NCBI GenBank assembly: GCA_028622995.1
Contig: JAJQJQ010000053.1
Coordinates: 1,673,946-1,737,945, forward strand
Direction: 5' to 3'
DNA length: 64,000 nucleotides
Origin: Panagrolaimus kolymaensis
Taxonomy: Eukaryota; Nematoda; Chromadorea; Rhabditida; Panagrolaimidae
Shown here in pieces: positions 12,846-25,600 of the stretch. Each line of letters starts with the position of its first letter. The stretch's first letter is position 1. The notes beneath the pieces are model-generated. The model was not told the DNA's origin. It did not search any database and saw only the letters and a program-made list of their open reading frames with translations. The position numbers were made by a program, and so were the translations under genes.

Positions 12846-13499
12846 TTTATTGATGGATTTTGAAGCTTCTTCGCCTTTTCTATTTATTTGTTTGTTCAAA
12901 GTTTGTGAATTGTTTGGTTTTTGTTATTTATTTTTTGGAATGATATGAATAAATTGAGAAAAAAATCTTTGAAGTTGTTTTTCTTTTGTGTTGTCAATAG
13001 GTTGGATGGAAAAAGTATTTTTTTAATTTAGAAGAAAGGATTGAAACATTGTTTTTGGTAAAAAAAAACAGGAGCCATTTTTGAATTTTTTAGGGTATAA
13101 ATAGTAAACATACCGGTTGAAATTAATTATAATTAGTCGTAGCAATTATTGCAAAGCTATCAACAGCAAAAAACATAAGGTTTTAACGCAAAAAATATGG
13201 AAAAAACTAGTCAAAAGTTTTAATTTTTGTGTTAATGACGTTACCAGTAAGGCAATGATGTTATAAGTAATATTTTTACTTGTTTTAGAATTGAATTATG
13301 TAAAAAAATTAAAGATTTTTAGTGAAAATATTCAATAATTCTCCTAAAAAAAATTTTCTAAAAATAATTTGGCGCGAAAAAAAAATTCAAAAACCTAAGA
13401 GAACCTTTGGCGAAATGAGTGGCAACCGATGGCAACTCATGGCAACTCATGGCAACTTATGGCAACTTTTTTGACTTGATGAAATTGTCACCCATTGTA

Positions 13500-14889
13500 T
13501 TTAAATCCATAGTTATTGCTATTGTTAAATAAATTAGTGAAACAACTCGAAAAATGGAAAAAAATAAATAGCCTAAAAAGGATTCAAGAATGAATATGTA
13601 TACAATTTTTATAAAACAAACTTTCTTTAAACAATAATAAGTTTAATAAATTTTTGCTTTTGAAACAAAGTTTAAAACTAGTTGCTTATTGGATACCCTT
13701 TTTATTTCATATTACAGTATTTCCAAGCAGTAATAAAATGTGCTTTAAAAAGAGGAAATATATTTTTTTAATTCTTCGAAATACATTTTTATTCTTGCTG
13801 TATGCCTTTGTTTGCTAAATTTTTTATATACATATTTTCACCTTGCCATCGCCTCCATTTTTAAATCTACGTTTTTTTAATCTCATCTTTTTGTTAGTAT
13901 TTTTGAATGTCTTCTTCCTCCATTTTACTTTTATCCTTGAGACTTACTTATTTGTATTAAAAAAAAAGAGTAGGTTGTTTATTCCAAAATTTTATTATTA
14001 AAATTTTTCAGTCATCTGTGGGTTTAATTTTGGATAAAAAAAATAAATACGTGACGAGTAAATAAATTTGATAATCTTCCTTTCCGGCAAAAAATGACAC
14101 AGTAATTTTAATTTTATTTAATTTAATAATTTTTTGCGTTACAGAAAAAAAAGAAGATTATTTTATGGATTCAAATTAGGATTATTTTTTGTTGTTGCAA
14201 TAATACACATTCATATTTTTGGATAATAACAATGGCTTCGTCGTTGAATAATGAATGGGTGTCAGAGAAAAAAATGTGTTGTTATCTTCTTTTTTTATTT
14301 TTTATGTTTTTTTGCTTTTTATAAATTAAATTTTAAAAAACGTAGGTAATGAAAAATGTGAAGGAATGTATGTGAGTAAACAAAACAAAAAAGGTGCTGC
14401 AAAAAAAGGAATTTCGGTGGTTTACAAAATTACGAAAAAGAACCAATAATGCATCGTCGCTTTTAAAGGCTTTTTTGCAATATTTATCTGCGACCGGTGC
14501 GTGAAAAAATAGACAAAGAGAATTCAAAAAAATGAAAGAATTTAATATATCGCGCATTATGAAATACTTTTTGGCACACATAGATTTTATGGTCGTTGCG
14601 CGATGGAAAACAAAACAATTATGCAGTGAAAAAATATTTTTTTGTTTATTCATTCAGTTTTCCTTTTTTATTTTTGGTGAGACCCTTTGTAGGCTCTTCT
14701 TTTTTTTTGAATTTTTTAGAAAAAGATTTTATTTTTTAAGTCTTCAGCTTCGAGCTGGGAAATAATTTTATCAATACTTTAATCCACTTTAAATTTAAAA
14801 GTTAAACAAGTAAATCCATTAGAGCCGACTAAAAATTGATACAAATATTCGATTTGATTTATATAAAATCAGTGAAGCTTTATTTGTAA
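13500..14889. other. AT-rich non-coding stretch
   Basis: No gene recognised. The overlapping frames at about 14333-14765 are Phe/Lys-rich and lack motifs. Confidence 0.5.
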
Positions 14890-15116
14890 AAAGAAAAATC
14901 CGTAATTTTGGTCCCATGGGTATTTATAGCCCATATATGCCATATATGGAATACCCTGATGATCCTATAAAATGTCCATATATCCGATGTGAAATGAGTT
15001 TTTTAATGATCCAAATCTTGTAAAACCATTAACTTGAATTTATTAACAAAGGCCGTAAAAGTCATTAGTTAACAATTTATGATTCTTCTAAACTTTGCCA
15101 TATTTATAATTATGAT

Positions 15117-15374
15117 AAGTCACATAGAGTATTTAAATGTGCTAATTGTCAATTGCGTGGAAAACGGGACTCACTTAAAATTTATGAGAAAACAGCCGAT
15201 AAAAATATGGTATAATTTGATACAAACTAGCATATTTGTGAACCTAAAAAAGAAGGAAAAATGTTCGATAAAGTAAAAGTTATAAAAAATCAAGATGGAA
15301 AAATTTTGGAATTAAGCTTTTTTGATAATGGGAATCATTATTATTTTTATTCTATTAAAGGTACTGTAAAATGA
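15117..15374 (+). pseudogene. Degenerate zinc-finger-like ORF
   Basis: A single frame runs 86 codons but contains two in-frame stops (TAA and TAG, about codons 38 and 43). Between them and around them the sequence looks coding: FKCANCQLRGKRDSLKIYE (a Cys-x2-Cys knuckle), then HICEP further on, then a stretch ending HYYFYSIKG. The C-x2-C...H-x-C spacing resembles the FLYWCH/MULE-associated zinc fingers abundant in nematode transposon-derived genes. A short upstream frame near 14890-15045 (containing YMEYPDDPIKCPYIRC) may belong to the same dead gene. Assignment to that family is inference. Confidence 0.45.
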
Positions 15375-18300
15375 AGAGCTTTTGCTATATCATTTTGGGC
15401 ATAGATAGTGTATGTGTAGCGGTTTACCCCACGGTTCTTGTTATGGCTCAGATATTATTAAAATATGATTTATTTATTCATAACTCTTTTTAACAATAAG
15501 ATTAGAGAGAAAAGATAGATAAGAGAGATCACGACTTTAGGCTTAACTCTTGCGAGTTATCCTTTCCATCTTTTGACTTTCCTTCGAATCATTCTTGAGA
15601 GAAGAAGAAGAGAAGAATAATGTTGATCTCACCTTTGGGGTTTATATATATTTTTTGAGGATGTTTAACTCCGCCTTTACTCTAGAATATTCTTGGATGT
15701 TATCGTCAGATCATGCTTCCTCGTAGCTGTTAGCCTTTGTACTTGCCAGCATGATCAAGCCCTCCGGTATTATTCATCAAGTCAAGATTCCTAAAATAAA
15801 CTGTACATACTTATAAAAACAGCTTTAAGAATCTTCTTGCGTCTATCGTCAGCAGAGCCGACGATAGTCGTTTGATCTTGATTGATATAATTGCTATCGG
15901 CGTTTGGCTTTTTGACAGCTTTAGAATTTAACTTTAGATTAATTGCCATGTCAAAGTGACAAGTCAAAGAACGAGTAAAAGGAGGAAATGCACTTTTAAG
16001 TTGGAATTAAATTGTGCAAATCAATGCGCACTTGGTCGCACATTACAGTACAACCATTCTTTGTCGCGGTTGTTATGTTGCTCTTTTAAAAATCTATGCA
16101 GCGTTTTAGTTTTTCAAAATAAAACAGGACAATATTATGCTAAATATTCTTTTGGAGAACAATGTTGCATTCCAAATAAATTATTCTCTTGAAAATGGTT
16201 AAAAACGTTTTTGATCCGTTTCGCTATGTTTCTCTAATGTTTATTATTATTTAAATGAATTTTGAACATTCTAAATTATCTCTTGAAAAAATAGCGCAAA
16301 TTTGCCTTTGTAAAACATGGTCTGCTCGAAAATTAAAAATTGCGTTTTTGTATATTGAGTTAGTTTTTCGCCGCGTTTTAACAAAAATTTTTTTGCTTCA
16401 AGTATTTTTTCTTTATGAAATCATTAACAAAGCTAGCAGAAAAAATTAATTTTTATTATTTAATCAATTTCAAAAGTATTAAAGAAATATTCACCAACGA
16501 TAAAAAAAGAATTGTAGTCTTTTTGGCCCAGACTATTATCATTTTTATCAATCGAGCGAAACAATTAAAAAAAGAAAAAAGAGTAATAAAAACGTTGCAT
16601 ATTTGAAATTAAATTGACAATACCACCAAAAAAGAGACATCAAAGCAAAAATTTTGCAAAAATAAATAGCTCGACAATTTTTTTATACATTCCCTTGTTG
16701 ATTATTTTTTTTTGTTTTTACATCCAACTTTTTTTTTCATTCATTCTATTACAACTCTTTTATAAAATTGTCTCCTGAAATAACTTTTTTCTGCAGTAAA
16801 TTATTATTTTTTTATGCTAAACTTTTTTTATGTTCATTTTTGCCATGGGTGGGTCAGACGACAGACGAAGAGGCCAGCCGATTGAGAGGAAATGTTGACC
16901 TTCGACACGTAGTCACATGACTTGATCTGATTTTTTTTCTTTCTATTTACACTTATCAGAAAAAGAAAATCAAATGTTTAATGTCTTTTTTTTGTTGATT
17001 TTTGATGCAAAATTTTTGTGTGTGTTAATGAACATCAAATTTGTGATCTAATTGTGTTTATTGAGTATATAAAAAAAACTTTTATGACCTCTTTTTTTGC
17101 ATGCATTGTTTAAAATCCGGGTGTATGAGTAAGAATGTTTTTTGACGTCCTATATTTTTACGATAAGAGCGTGGTGGTTTATTGAAATCAAAGAGATCAA
17201 GAACAAAATAAAAAGAATACGATAAAGCTTTGTAAACTTTTAGAGTTAAAAATTTATTTCGATTTTATTTTAAATGGAAAAGGTTGTAATCTTTTGTTTT
17301 AAGACTCACAGAAATAAATTATTGCTTCTACCGTGTCTGGAAAAGAATTTTTTTTAATTTTCGGAATGCATTTTTCGCGTATGGAAAATTAAGTGTGGTT
17401 TATAACACTTTCTTGAATTAACCGTCAACTCAGAAGATTTTGTAAATTTTCGTGGCTGGAGCCCTAGTAACTAATTTTAAGTTTCATTCACTTTTGCCTA
17501 GCCTGTTGTTACATTTGAATCTTTTATTGTCTTTTTTTCCGAAACCTTGCTTAAAATTTTCTTTCATTTTCCCCAATTCAAATAAGATTCTCCCTAACTT
17601 TTCCTTCAAGACAAAATTTCTTTTGCACCTTTCTTATATTTTTCTGAATATGAATGTTATGAAATAAGCAACAAAAAATTCTTATTGCCAAAAGAAATAA
17701 AGAATAAACGAAAGGAGAGGCACACCCTTATCACTTTTTTCTCTCTCTTCTTTTCTTACTTTTTAACTTTGATTGTTTCTCTTTAAAGCAACAGCAATCT
17801 TCTGAACGCTTAATGAGTTATTCTTAAAAAATGTCATAAAAAACTGCGAATTCAGCAAAAAAAAATTTCGGGAATAAAACTAAAAACTTCAATTAATGAA
17901 AGTGGATTTTTGATAATAAACTTTTCTTTCCACGTGGCTGACTATGTCTCAAATACCGTAACTTTTTCTTAAGTCTTTTTTGGCGCCGCTCTAAGCTTTC
18001 ATTTCTGTCTTTTTTCTTATCAAATTTTGAAACTTTCTTTTTTCTGAAGAGTGGTCATTGATGGAGAGATTTTCTTCTTTGAATTGAAAAGAAAAAAGAT
18101 TAAAGTTAAGCTTACTTGTTGCTTAACAATCGACAATCGTGACACACTACAAATTATGATGATTTTTGTTTTCTTTTGGAGATTAAAGTTTTTCAAACAT
18201 GATGATGGAAATTAAATTCACACTACATACAATTGAGAGAGGGATTAAAACTAGAGTAAAAAGTTGGTTGTTGTAGTGGATATGAAATGATCAGAATTGT

Positions 18301-21300
18301 GAGTTTTAAATAAAGAGTAAAAAGAATGTGATCTTTTTGGATAGTTTTTATTGCATAATAGAAAATTTAAAATTAAATCCGATTTGCTCAGTCGATTTTT
18401 ACAAATTAAAAGAAAAAAATCAATCGATTAATTGAATTTAAAAATTTTATTTCAAAACTGACATTTACTTTTTCTCGATTTTTCAAAGCTGAAAAAAATG
18501 GAAATATGCAATCCTTTTTAAATAAAGTGTTTTAATCGTAATTCTAAATATTATCGAAATGGCTATTTTAATAGTTTTATAGTTGTCGGATTTGGCCTAT
18601 CATTGTCATTTAAATTCTATTGTTGTGGATCTCTAAAGTTAATTCCTAAAAAAACTTTTTTCTCACTGAGCATAAGTTGCTTTATTATTTTTGGACTATT
18701 TTCAAAGCTTGGTAATACATAATTCATCTATATATTTTATTTTAGCATTTGATGACCTTTTTTGTAATTTGTATAATCTTTTTAAAAAAAGTAGTTGTAG
18801 CATTAAACACTTAACAACGGCGGCTTTTTATTATTGCTAATAAAATTTTTTTTTATTTTTCTTAAAAACTTTATTTTTATTTTTTGATAACATTTAAAGA
18901 AAGAAAAAATACATAAATGTCAAAAAAATTTTAAAATATAGCATCTTTTTATTTATTTTTTTCTTAGTTCTGCAATAGAAGCCAAACTTTAAATGTCTCA
19001 ATTTCTTATTTTTTAAGATCTTCGACATTTTAACGTCACAGACCAACAACAAAAAAAATGAGAAAAAAAACAGCGAATAACGGGAAATGGTGATATTTTT
19101 AAACTTTTAACTTTTGACATTATTTATAAGAAACTGAAAAATAAAAAAATCAAAGCTTAAAATTATGACAATAACTACAACACATAACATAATTTTAAAA
19201 AATATGCAAATTTTTTCTTTTTTACGATGTAGCAAATTTGTAGGTTTAAAAAAAATTTTTTGCTACGTGTTTTAATCTTTTATTATTTAAACAAATATTT
19301 TTTTTTGTTTTGTATTATTTTGTTTACTCATTTATTAGTACTATAAGCTCAAATTATTGTGGGTTTAACTTTTACTATTACTAGTCTTCCCTATTCAATT
19401 TAATTTTATTAGTTTTTGTTACTATAAACCCTTTTATTTTTGGCAGCACAAAAATGTGAATAAAAATCTTTTGCACGAGGAAAAATTATTGCGCCATCAC
19501 TAATAATCTTTTGTGTTTGTTGTTTAAATTTTTAAGGATTTGAAAAGAATTTATCGTCGGTTTTGACAAATAAATGACTTCAGGCTTCGAAGTTCAATTT
19601 TTATTTATTGTTTTTGATATTTTGAAAAAAAAAGCCTGAAGACCCCAAAAAAAATGCAACGTTGTCGAGTTGAACAGAGGAAGCCGTCAAAGAAGTTCAA
19701 TAGCTTCTAATCGTTAGAAATTAATCCATGAATAAACTTTGTTTGTTTGCTTACCAAAATTTCAGTCAGGCTCTGAAAATATTAAACTTCACAAAAAATG
19801 TCAACAAAAGACTAGTTTTCAGAAAATATTTTGACGCAAAAAAAAAAAAGAAACATCAATGATATTCGCTTCTTATTTTAAGGATTCAATGTAAAAAAGT
19901 GTCATCGTCGTCTTCCTTTTATGGCGGATTTAATTTAAACCCTTTAAAAAATAGTTTTCTTAGCTCAAATGTTTATTTGACGAAGCTTCTTAAAAGATTT
20001 AAAAATAATAAACAAAATAAATATTTTCATAAATTTACAGTATGATTTTATCAAAATATGAAAAATGTTTAAAAATTGACAAATGAAATTATAATTTTGT
20101 TTTAAATTAAAATGATACAAACTTTAAATCCACAAAGACAACAAATGATTTTGAATGATGGAAGGATATAACCTTAAAATTTTTTATTTGTGTCTTTTGT
20201 AATTATAAAAACTGATTTGTATTTTTTATTTTTTTTTTTAAATCGTTGATGCTAGTCTCTCATTAATATTTCTTTTTCGTCTGTAAAAAAGAAGTATTAT
20301 AGCACGCGCTTTTTTACTGTTTTCGTTTTAGCATTATTCTTAAATCTCATGGTTTTTTTTGACAATATAAAATCCAAAATAAAGAGACTTAAATCCGATT
20401 TATTTACTTAACCTTATTTCTTTTTTTCGAAGACATGATTGATGTCTGGAAGATGAAAAGAAATTATTAATTTTTATAAAAGGATTTTGGCGTAAATCCA
20501 TACAAAAACTTCTATCTTTGATTTTTTTCACCTTTATTAGACACGGAATTTAAACACTTATGCCAAATTTGTATTTGAATCCTAAGGTGAAAGAGGAAGA
20601 ATAAATGCTGTTGCACTTTCCATGTCATGAGTAATGCTTACATTTGTTTGATCTTTAATGCAATAGAGAAGATCAGAAGTTGAGAGTTAATGCGGTGATG
20701 TTATTTTAAGATAATATGTATTTGGGTACACTTCTAAGACTTTATAGTAATCTAATAAATTAAGAACTAAAAGGTTCGTGGATTTACGGATTTAATTCCG
20801 GTTTTATGGCACGGTTAATCCAATTTTCTAATATGTGATGCCTAAATTTGAGAAGCGATGATTTCATTTGACCTTTCTTCCTTTTGATCTTTGAATTAAT
20901 CAGCAAAGATTTTTAGCGATAAAAACTTTGTTTTTGCCTGGAAAAACAGAAAAATAGGATATAAAGAATATTGCGTTTAAAATTATATATTTATATTTTT
21001 AATTTAGTTGCTTTTTTGATATTTTGGTAATATTTTCTTCCCCTAACAAAATTTCTATTTCCAAAATCCTTGAGTTCAAATAAAATCGAAAGTTTTACAA
21101 TTCATTTTTTCATCTTCTTCCGGCTTGGAAGCCATAAAAAAAACAAAGACTAACAATCATCTTTCCACCTTCTGCTTGTAAATTAATATATTTTATTTTA
21201 CAAAATGTGATATCTCCCACACTGTCTACATAGAATGTTTTACAATTTCCTTTTTCTTTATTTTCCCAGAATATACAATATTCATTTAAAACATTTTTTA

Positions 21301-21395
21301 TTTGTTGATCTTTGTAAAAAAAATAATTTTATGGTGCACATTTTTTTGTACTTTAATTACCCTCTTTTAATTTTCTAGCCAGTGTGGTAAAATAA
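15375..21395. other. Gene-poor stretch with one less AT-rich island
   Basis: Mostly A/T-rich sequence. About 15410-15970 is compositionally different (GTGTAGCGGTTTACCCCACG at its start, and the inverted pair TATCGTC...GACGATA near 15844). It might be a solo LTR or other old insertion, but I found no second copy, target duplication or protein. Another less AT-rich patch is at 16850-16925. Frames at 15956-16606 and 17452-17667 show no motif. Confidence 0.4.
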
Positions 21396-22662
21396 TTAAG
21401 AGAGACTCTGCGAGATAATTTGAAAATTTTTAAATAGGGCGGAAGAAGATTTTTTTTATTTTTTATTTTTCTTTACCAATCGGTTCTAAAAAATATTTAA
21501 AAATTATTGGCGTCAAGCTTTTTCTCAAAAAGTGAGCAGAATATGCTAATTTTTTATATTGAAGTTAAAACCATACATTAACTTCAAAAATTCGGCTAAA
21601 TTCACCCATGAAGTATAAAAATTAGGTTTTTATCCAGTATTATATAATAGATTGCGGGCTAATTTATGGTGTATACCATATATTTTAATGTTCATCAAAA
21701 ATGAGGAGAAATTTGTATATTTATACTTCAAATTGATGCCATTTTTGAGCCTTCTCCCACGCAAAGCTAAACTATATATCAAAATAACGCCCAGAATCTC
21801 CTCTTAATTATGGTTTAGACAAAAAAAAATTACAATGCCTCATTAAAGGGACATAGCTATTTCATGCCTTTTTTGAAATTTCGATAGTGGGGACTGAAAG
21901 TTACACTTGGTAAGGCGCGTGTTTGAATTACCGTGTAAGACAGAAAGTGCACGGTAATTCAAACACGCGCCACCCCAACTGTTCCTATCAGCCCCAGTAT
22001 CGAAATTTTTGAAAAGGCATGAAATAGCTATGTCCCTTTAAGGACTTTTGAATTTTTGAATGTGCAAGACCACCATTTTTAACGGGGTAATTGGTGTTCT
22101 TCACTTTCTCTCTTTGTGTTTTGGCATTATGTTCAAATTATTTTCATGGAAGAAAAAAACTGAAAAAATGGATTTCCCCGTTAAAAATGGTGGTCTTGCA
22201 CATTCAAAAATTCAAAAGTCCTTAATGAGGCATTGTAATTTTTTTTTGTCTAAACCATAATTAAGAGGAGATTCTGGGCGTTATTTTGATATATAGTTTA
22301 GCTTTGCGTGGGAGAAGGCTCAAAAATGGCATCAATTTGAAGTATAAATATACAAATTTCTCCTCATTTTTGATGAACATTAAAATATATGGTATACACC
22401 ATAAATTAGCCCGCAATCTATTACATAATACTGGATAAAAACCTAATTTTTATACTTCATGGGTGAACTTAGCCGAATTTTTGAAGCTAATGCATGGTTT
22501 TAACTTCAATTTAAAAAATTAGCATATCCTGCTCACTTTTTGGGAAAAAGCTTGACGCCAATAATTTTTTCTCGTCATTTTGAACATATTCGAATCAAAA
22601 AATCAAAATAAAAAAAAATCTTCTTCCGCCCTATTTGAATCAGCTCGTAGAACCTCTCTTAA
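21396..22662. mobile_element. 1.27-kb fold-back (hairpin) element
   Basis: The outer ends are TTAAGAGAG at 21396 and its complement ending at 22662. Inverted arms run inwards with GGGCGGAAGAAGATTTTTTT near 21437 matched at 22611-22633, and high identity from about 21500-22086 against 22176-22571. The central spacer is about 89 bp (22087-22175). The left arm is interrupted by a MITE (21846-22038). No transposase is encoded. The superfamily is uncertain; a TTAA target is possible but not demonstrated. Confidence 0.8.
21846..22038. mobile_element. 193-bp MITE with TA target duplication
   Basis: Long inverted repeats start AAGGGACATAGCTATTTCAT and face each other across a short centre with a second internal palindrome (GTGTTTGAATTACCGTG and complement). 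TA flanks both sides (21844-21845 and 22039-22040). The homologous position in the other arm of the host hairpin (about 22229) reads straight through as an empty site, confirming the boundaries. A TA duplication fits Tc1/mariner mobilisation. Confidence 0.85.
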
Positions 22663-25600
22663 AAATTTTTTTACCATAAGTACATCCATAATTATTATTA
22701 TTAAGATAATAATTTACTGCTTTTTTAGTCTCTTTTTATTTTTTTATTTCCTTCAAGTGCAACTTTTTATTTTTTAACAACTACAAAATGAATTATTATT
22801 CAAGCAAGCATAGAAATTAAAAAATTAAATTTTTTTAAGATGTCTTAAGTTTTGAAAGTTAATAATTATTGGCTCTCGATGAGTAATGACCTTCCTAATT
22901 TTTCCTTATGAGACATTCTTTTGGTTAAAAGCAATTAGAAACATGTGCCTTTGTGTGTTTTACTCATCTAATTTTTTCCCTCAGCTGATTCACTTTTTTA
23001 ATTTTTACAAAATAAAAGCAAAAACAACAAAAAAATTTTAAAAAAAAGTAAGAAATAGTTTTTATCCAACACCAAAATACCCTGATATGAACATATATAT
23101 GATGGACCCATGGAAATTGTCATTTCTATCTCCAAAAAATAAAATAATCCTATCTCGTCAATTTTTTTTGTATGTTTGTAAAAAGCCAAAAGGATTATAG
23201 CTTTGAAAAAGAAGCTAAAATTAAAAAGCAGAGCAAAGACAACAAAACAAACAATCTAAAACATTTAAAAAAGCAAAAATGTTAAAAACATTTTTTGTTG
23301 CCTTAACAGGATTATTTGCTAATTCTGTTGCTTGCTTGCTGCCATTTAACTAAGATAAGATTTTGAGGATTATCTCTCTCACTTTTTTTAGTTTCACCTT
23401 TGCTTTATTTTTTTTATTTTTGTGGTGTTTCTAATTTTTGTATTTTTAATATTTATAAAAAAAAGCAGATGACTAAATGGCGTCAACCTTTTCTTGTTAC
23501 ATTTTTTTGAAACACGTGGTTTCATTAAAATTTTTTATTATTTTTTTATTAAATGAGTTTTTCTTTTTGCAGCTTCTGTTTATTCATCGAGAAAGAAAAA
23601 AATGATGCAAAATGGATATTTTTTTAATAATATCAAAATGTTTCTTTTTCCCTTGTGAGCGCAATGCAGCAACAACAACAACAGTACCTTTTTTTGTTTT
23701 CTAAGAAAACTAAAAAAGCCAAGAACTAAAAAGAATTTTTTTTTAAATATCAAAAAGCGATTGTAAATCAGCGGCAAAGTAATAAAATAAATTTTAAAAA
23801 TTTAGTAAAAATTTTTTTTAATGATTTTTGTGCTGTTGTAAAAGCTTTTTAAGATTTGGCAACCGTAAAAAATTTTTACAACTTAATTTATTAATTCAAA
23901 CAAAAAAATCAAAATCTAAAAATTATTGGATTGAACTTAGAGGACTTGACAATGTTTGGCTTTTTGCTATAATAAATCATGGACAGAAAAGAAAATTTTT
24001 TTGAACCCATAAAGTCCCTGATAAAATTCTGTCGACTATTTTTTAACTTACATATATCTCTTTACTATTTTCATTTTACAATAATATTCACATATAATTG
24101 TAAATTATGTGCAAATTCCAGTTACAACTACAAAAAAGACATAATTAAAAAATATATGTACATAGATACAATTAAGATAGCCACCTTCAATAATAAAATA
24201 ATAATTACTAACGCCCGCAAATTTTAATTATAAATTAACTACAAAAACTCATAAATTAAAATTATAAATTGTAAGGTCTATTAATTGACAGAATAATTTT
24301 TTGTATGTTATGTGTTTTTGTTGTTGGTGTAAAATAATTAACAAACTTTTTTCTTCTGCCTCTGATTAAATAATTAATTAAGTTTAAGAAGGAAAAAACT
24401 GAAGAAAAAAAGCTATGAGTCCAAAACATTAAAATATTTCCAAAAAACACATTTGTAATTCATTACAATATCCTTGAGGAAATAGCTATGCTAACATACA
24501 TATTTTTTACAAATTTTGTATTTTTTTTCGTGAAATATAGAATTTTTGGCAGATTCTATACTTAAAAAGCAAACAATGAAAATGCGAGCGTTGATCCGAG
24601 AAATAAACATCTTAGGAAAATCTTTTCATTAAAACCAATTCTGTCAAAAAGGCATTTGCTTATATTGTTCTTAAATTATGTTTGTATTTAGACCTAAACT
24701 TCCCTCAATATTAAGTGCGAGTATTTTATGCTGAACCATTTTTTTTCTTACTTTTTTGGGCTGTGAATAATAAATTAATTGTAGTTAAATTAATTCCCTG
24801 TAGACCAATTTTTTGAGATTACAAAAGGCCAAAATAATTTTTTCCATTCATCTAAATAAATAGATTAATGGTTGGTTTGACTTTTTATAGCGGAGTTTTC
24901 CAAGATTCCCAAGAGACAATATAATAATTGTCTTGTCTTTTTTTTGTTGCTCCAACTATAAACTGTAACATTTGACGGCTGCGTGTAGCGTGGGTTTAAT
25001 AGACTTTTTTTTTGTAAAAACTTTCTTTGTCTCTAAATGTTTTTTTTTTGTTAATGAAATGAATGAATGTAAGTGAGTAAGAAAGCTAGTTAAAAAAATA
25101 ATAACAGCTGTCCTAAAATGAATTAAAATGTTTCAAAAACTTTGTAAGTGTATGGCAATTTAGAATTTACGAGGAGGCACTGATTCATAGAAATAAGCAA
25201 TATTCATTATTTAAATTAAACTTCAAACATAGAATAAAACTTTTTTTTATAGTGCAAAAAATATTTAATACTAAAAACATTTTGTCCGAAAAATACGGTA
25301 ATTTTAGAAATAAAGGGCTAAAAGATAGTCTAACGAAAGACTGTTGATAAATTCTTTATATCTTAAATTAAAACACATGCAAATATCTATGAGCATTAAG
25401 CTACGATTTATAATACCCTTTATTCAGAAATGAATAAAACGACGCAGAAAATCAAATCAATCTCAAGGTTAAAATTTTAATTAAAAATCCTGATTATAGT
25501 CTTTACATTTTTTTGTTAATTAAAATCTTTTTATTTATTTAATCAAAAATTGCAAACAACAAACAAAATACAGTATTTTTCCTCCTGATTTATAAATGAA

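Larger units (their letters stand above)
11395..13498. repeat. 2.1-kb near-perfect palindrome (arms about 0.91 kb)
   Basis: Left arm 11395-12310 and right arm 12594-13498 are reverse complements of each other, with a 283-bp unique spacer. By eye the arms agree throughout, except for an extra CGTGTCGGTT-type block of about 10 bases near the left outer end and a few end differences. Near each outer end sits a tandem 10-bp motif GTTGCCATGA repeated about five times (11438-11487, mirrored at 13418-13467). The near identity implies a recent origin or active gene conversion. It could be a fold-back transposon or an inverted gene duplication. Confidence 0.9.

Noticed and set aside
15410..15970. Solo LTR starting TGTGTAGCGGTTT
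   Set aside because: Composition differs from the surroundings, but I found no flanking duplication, second LTR or retroviral coding trace.
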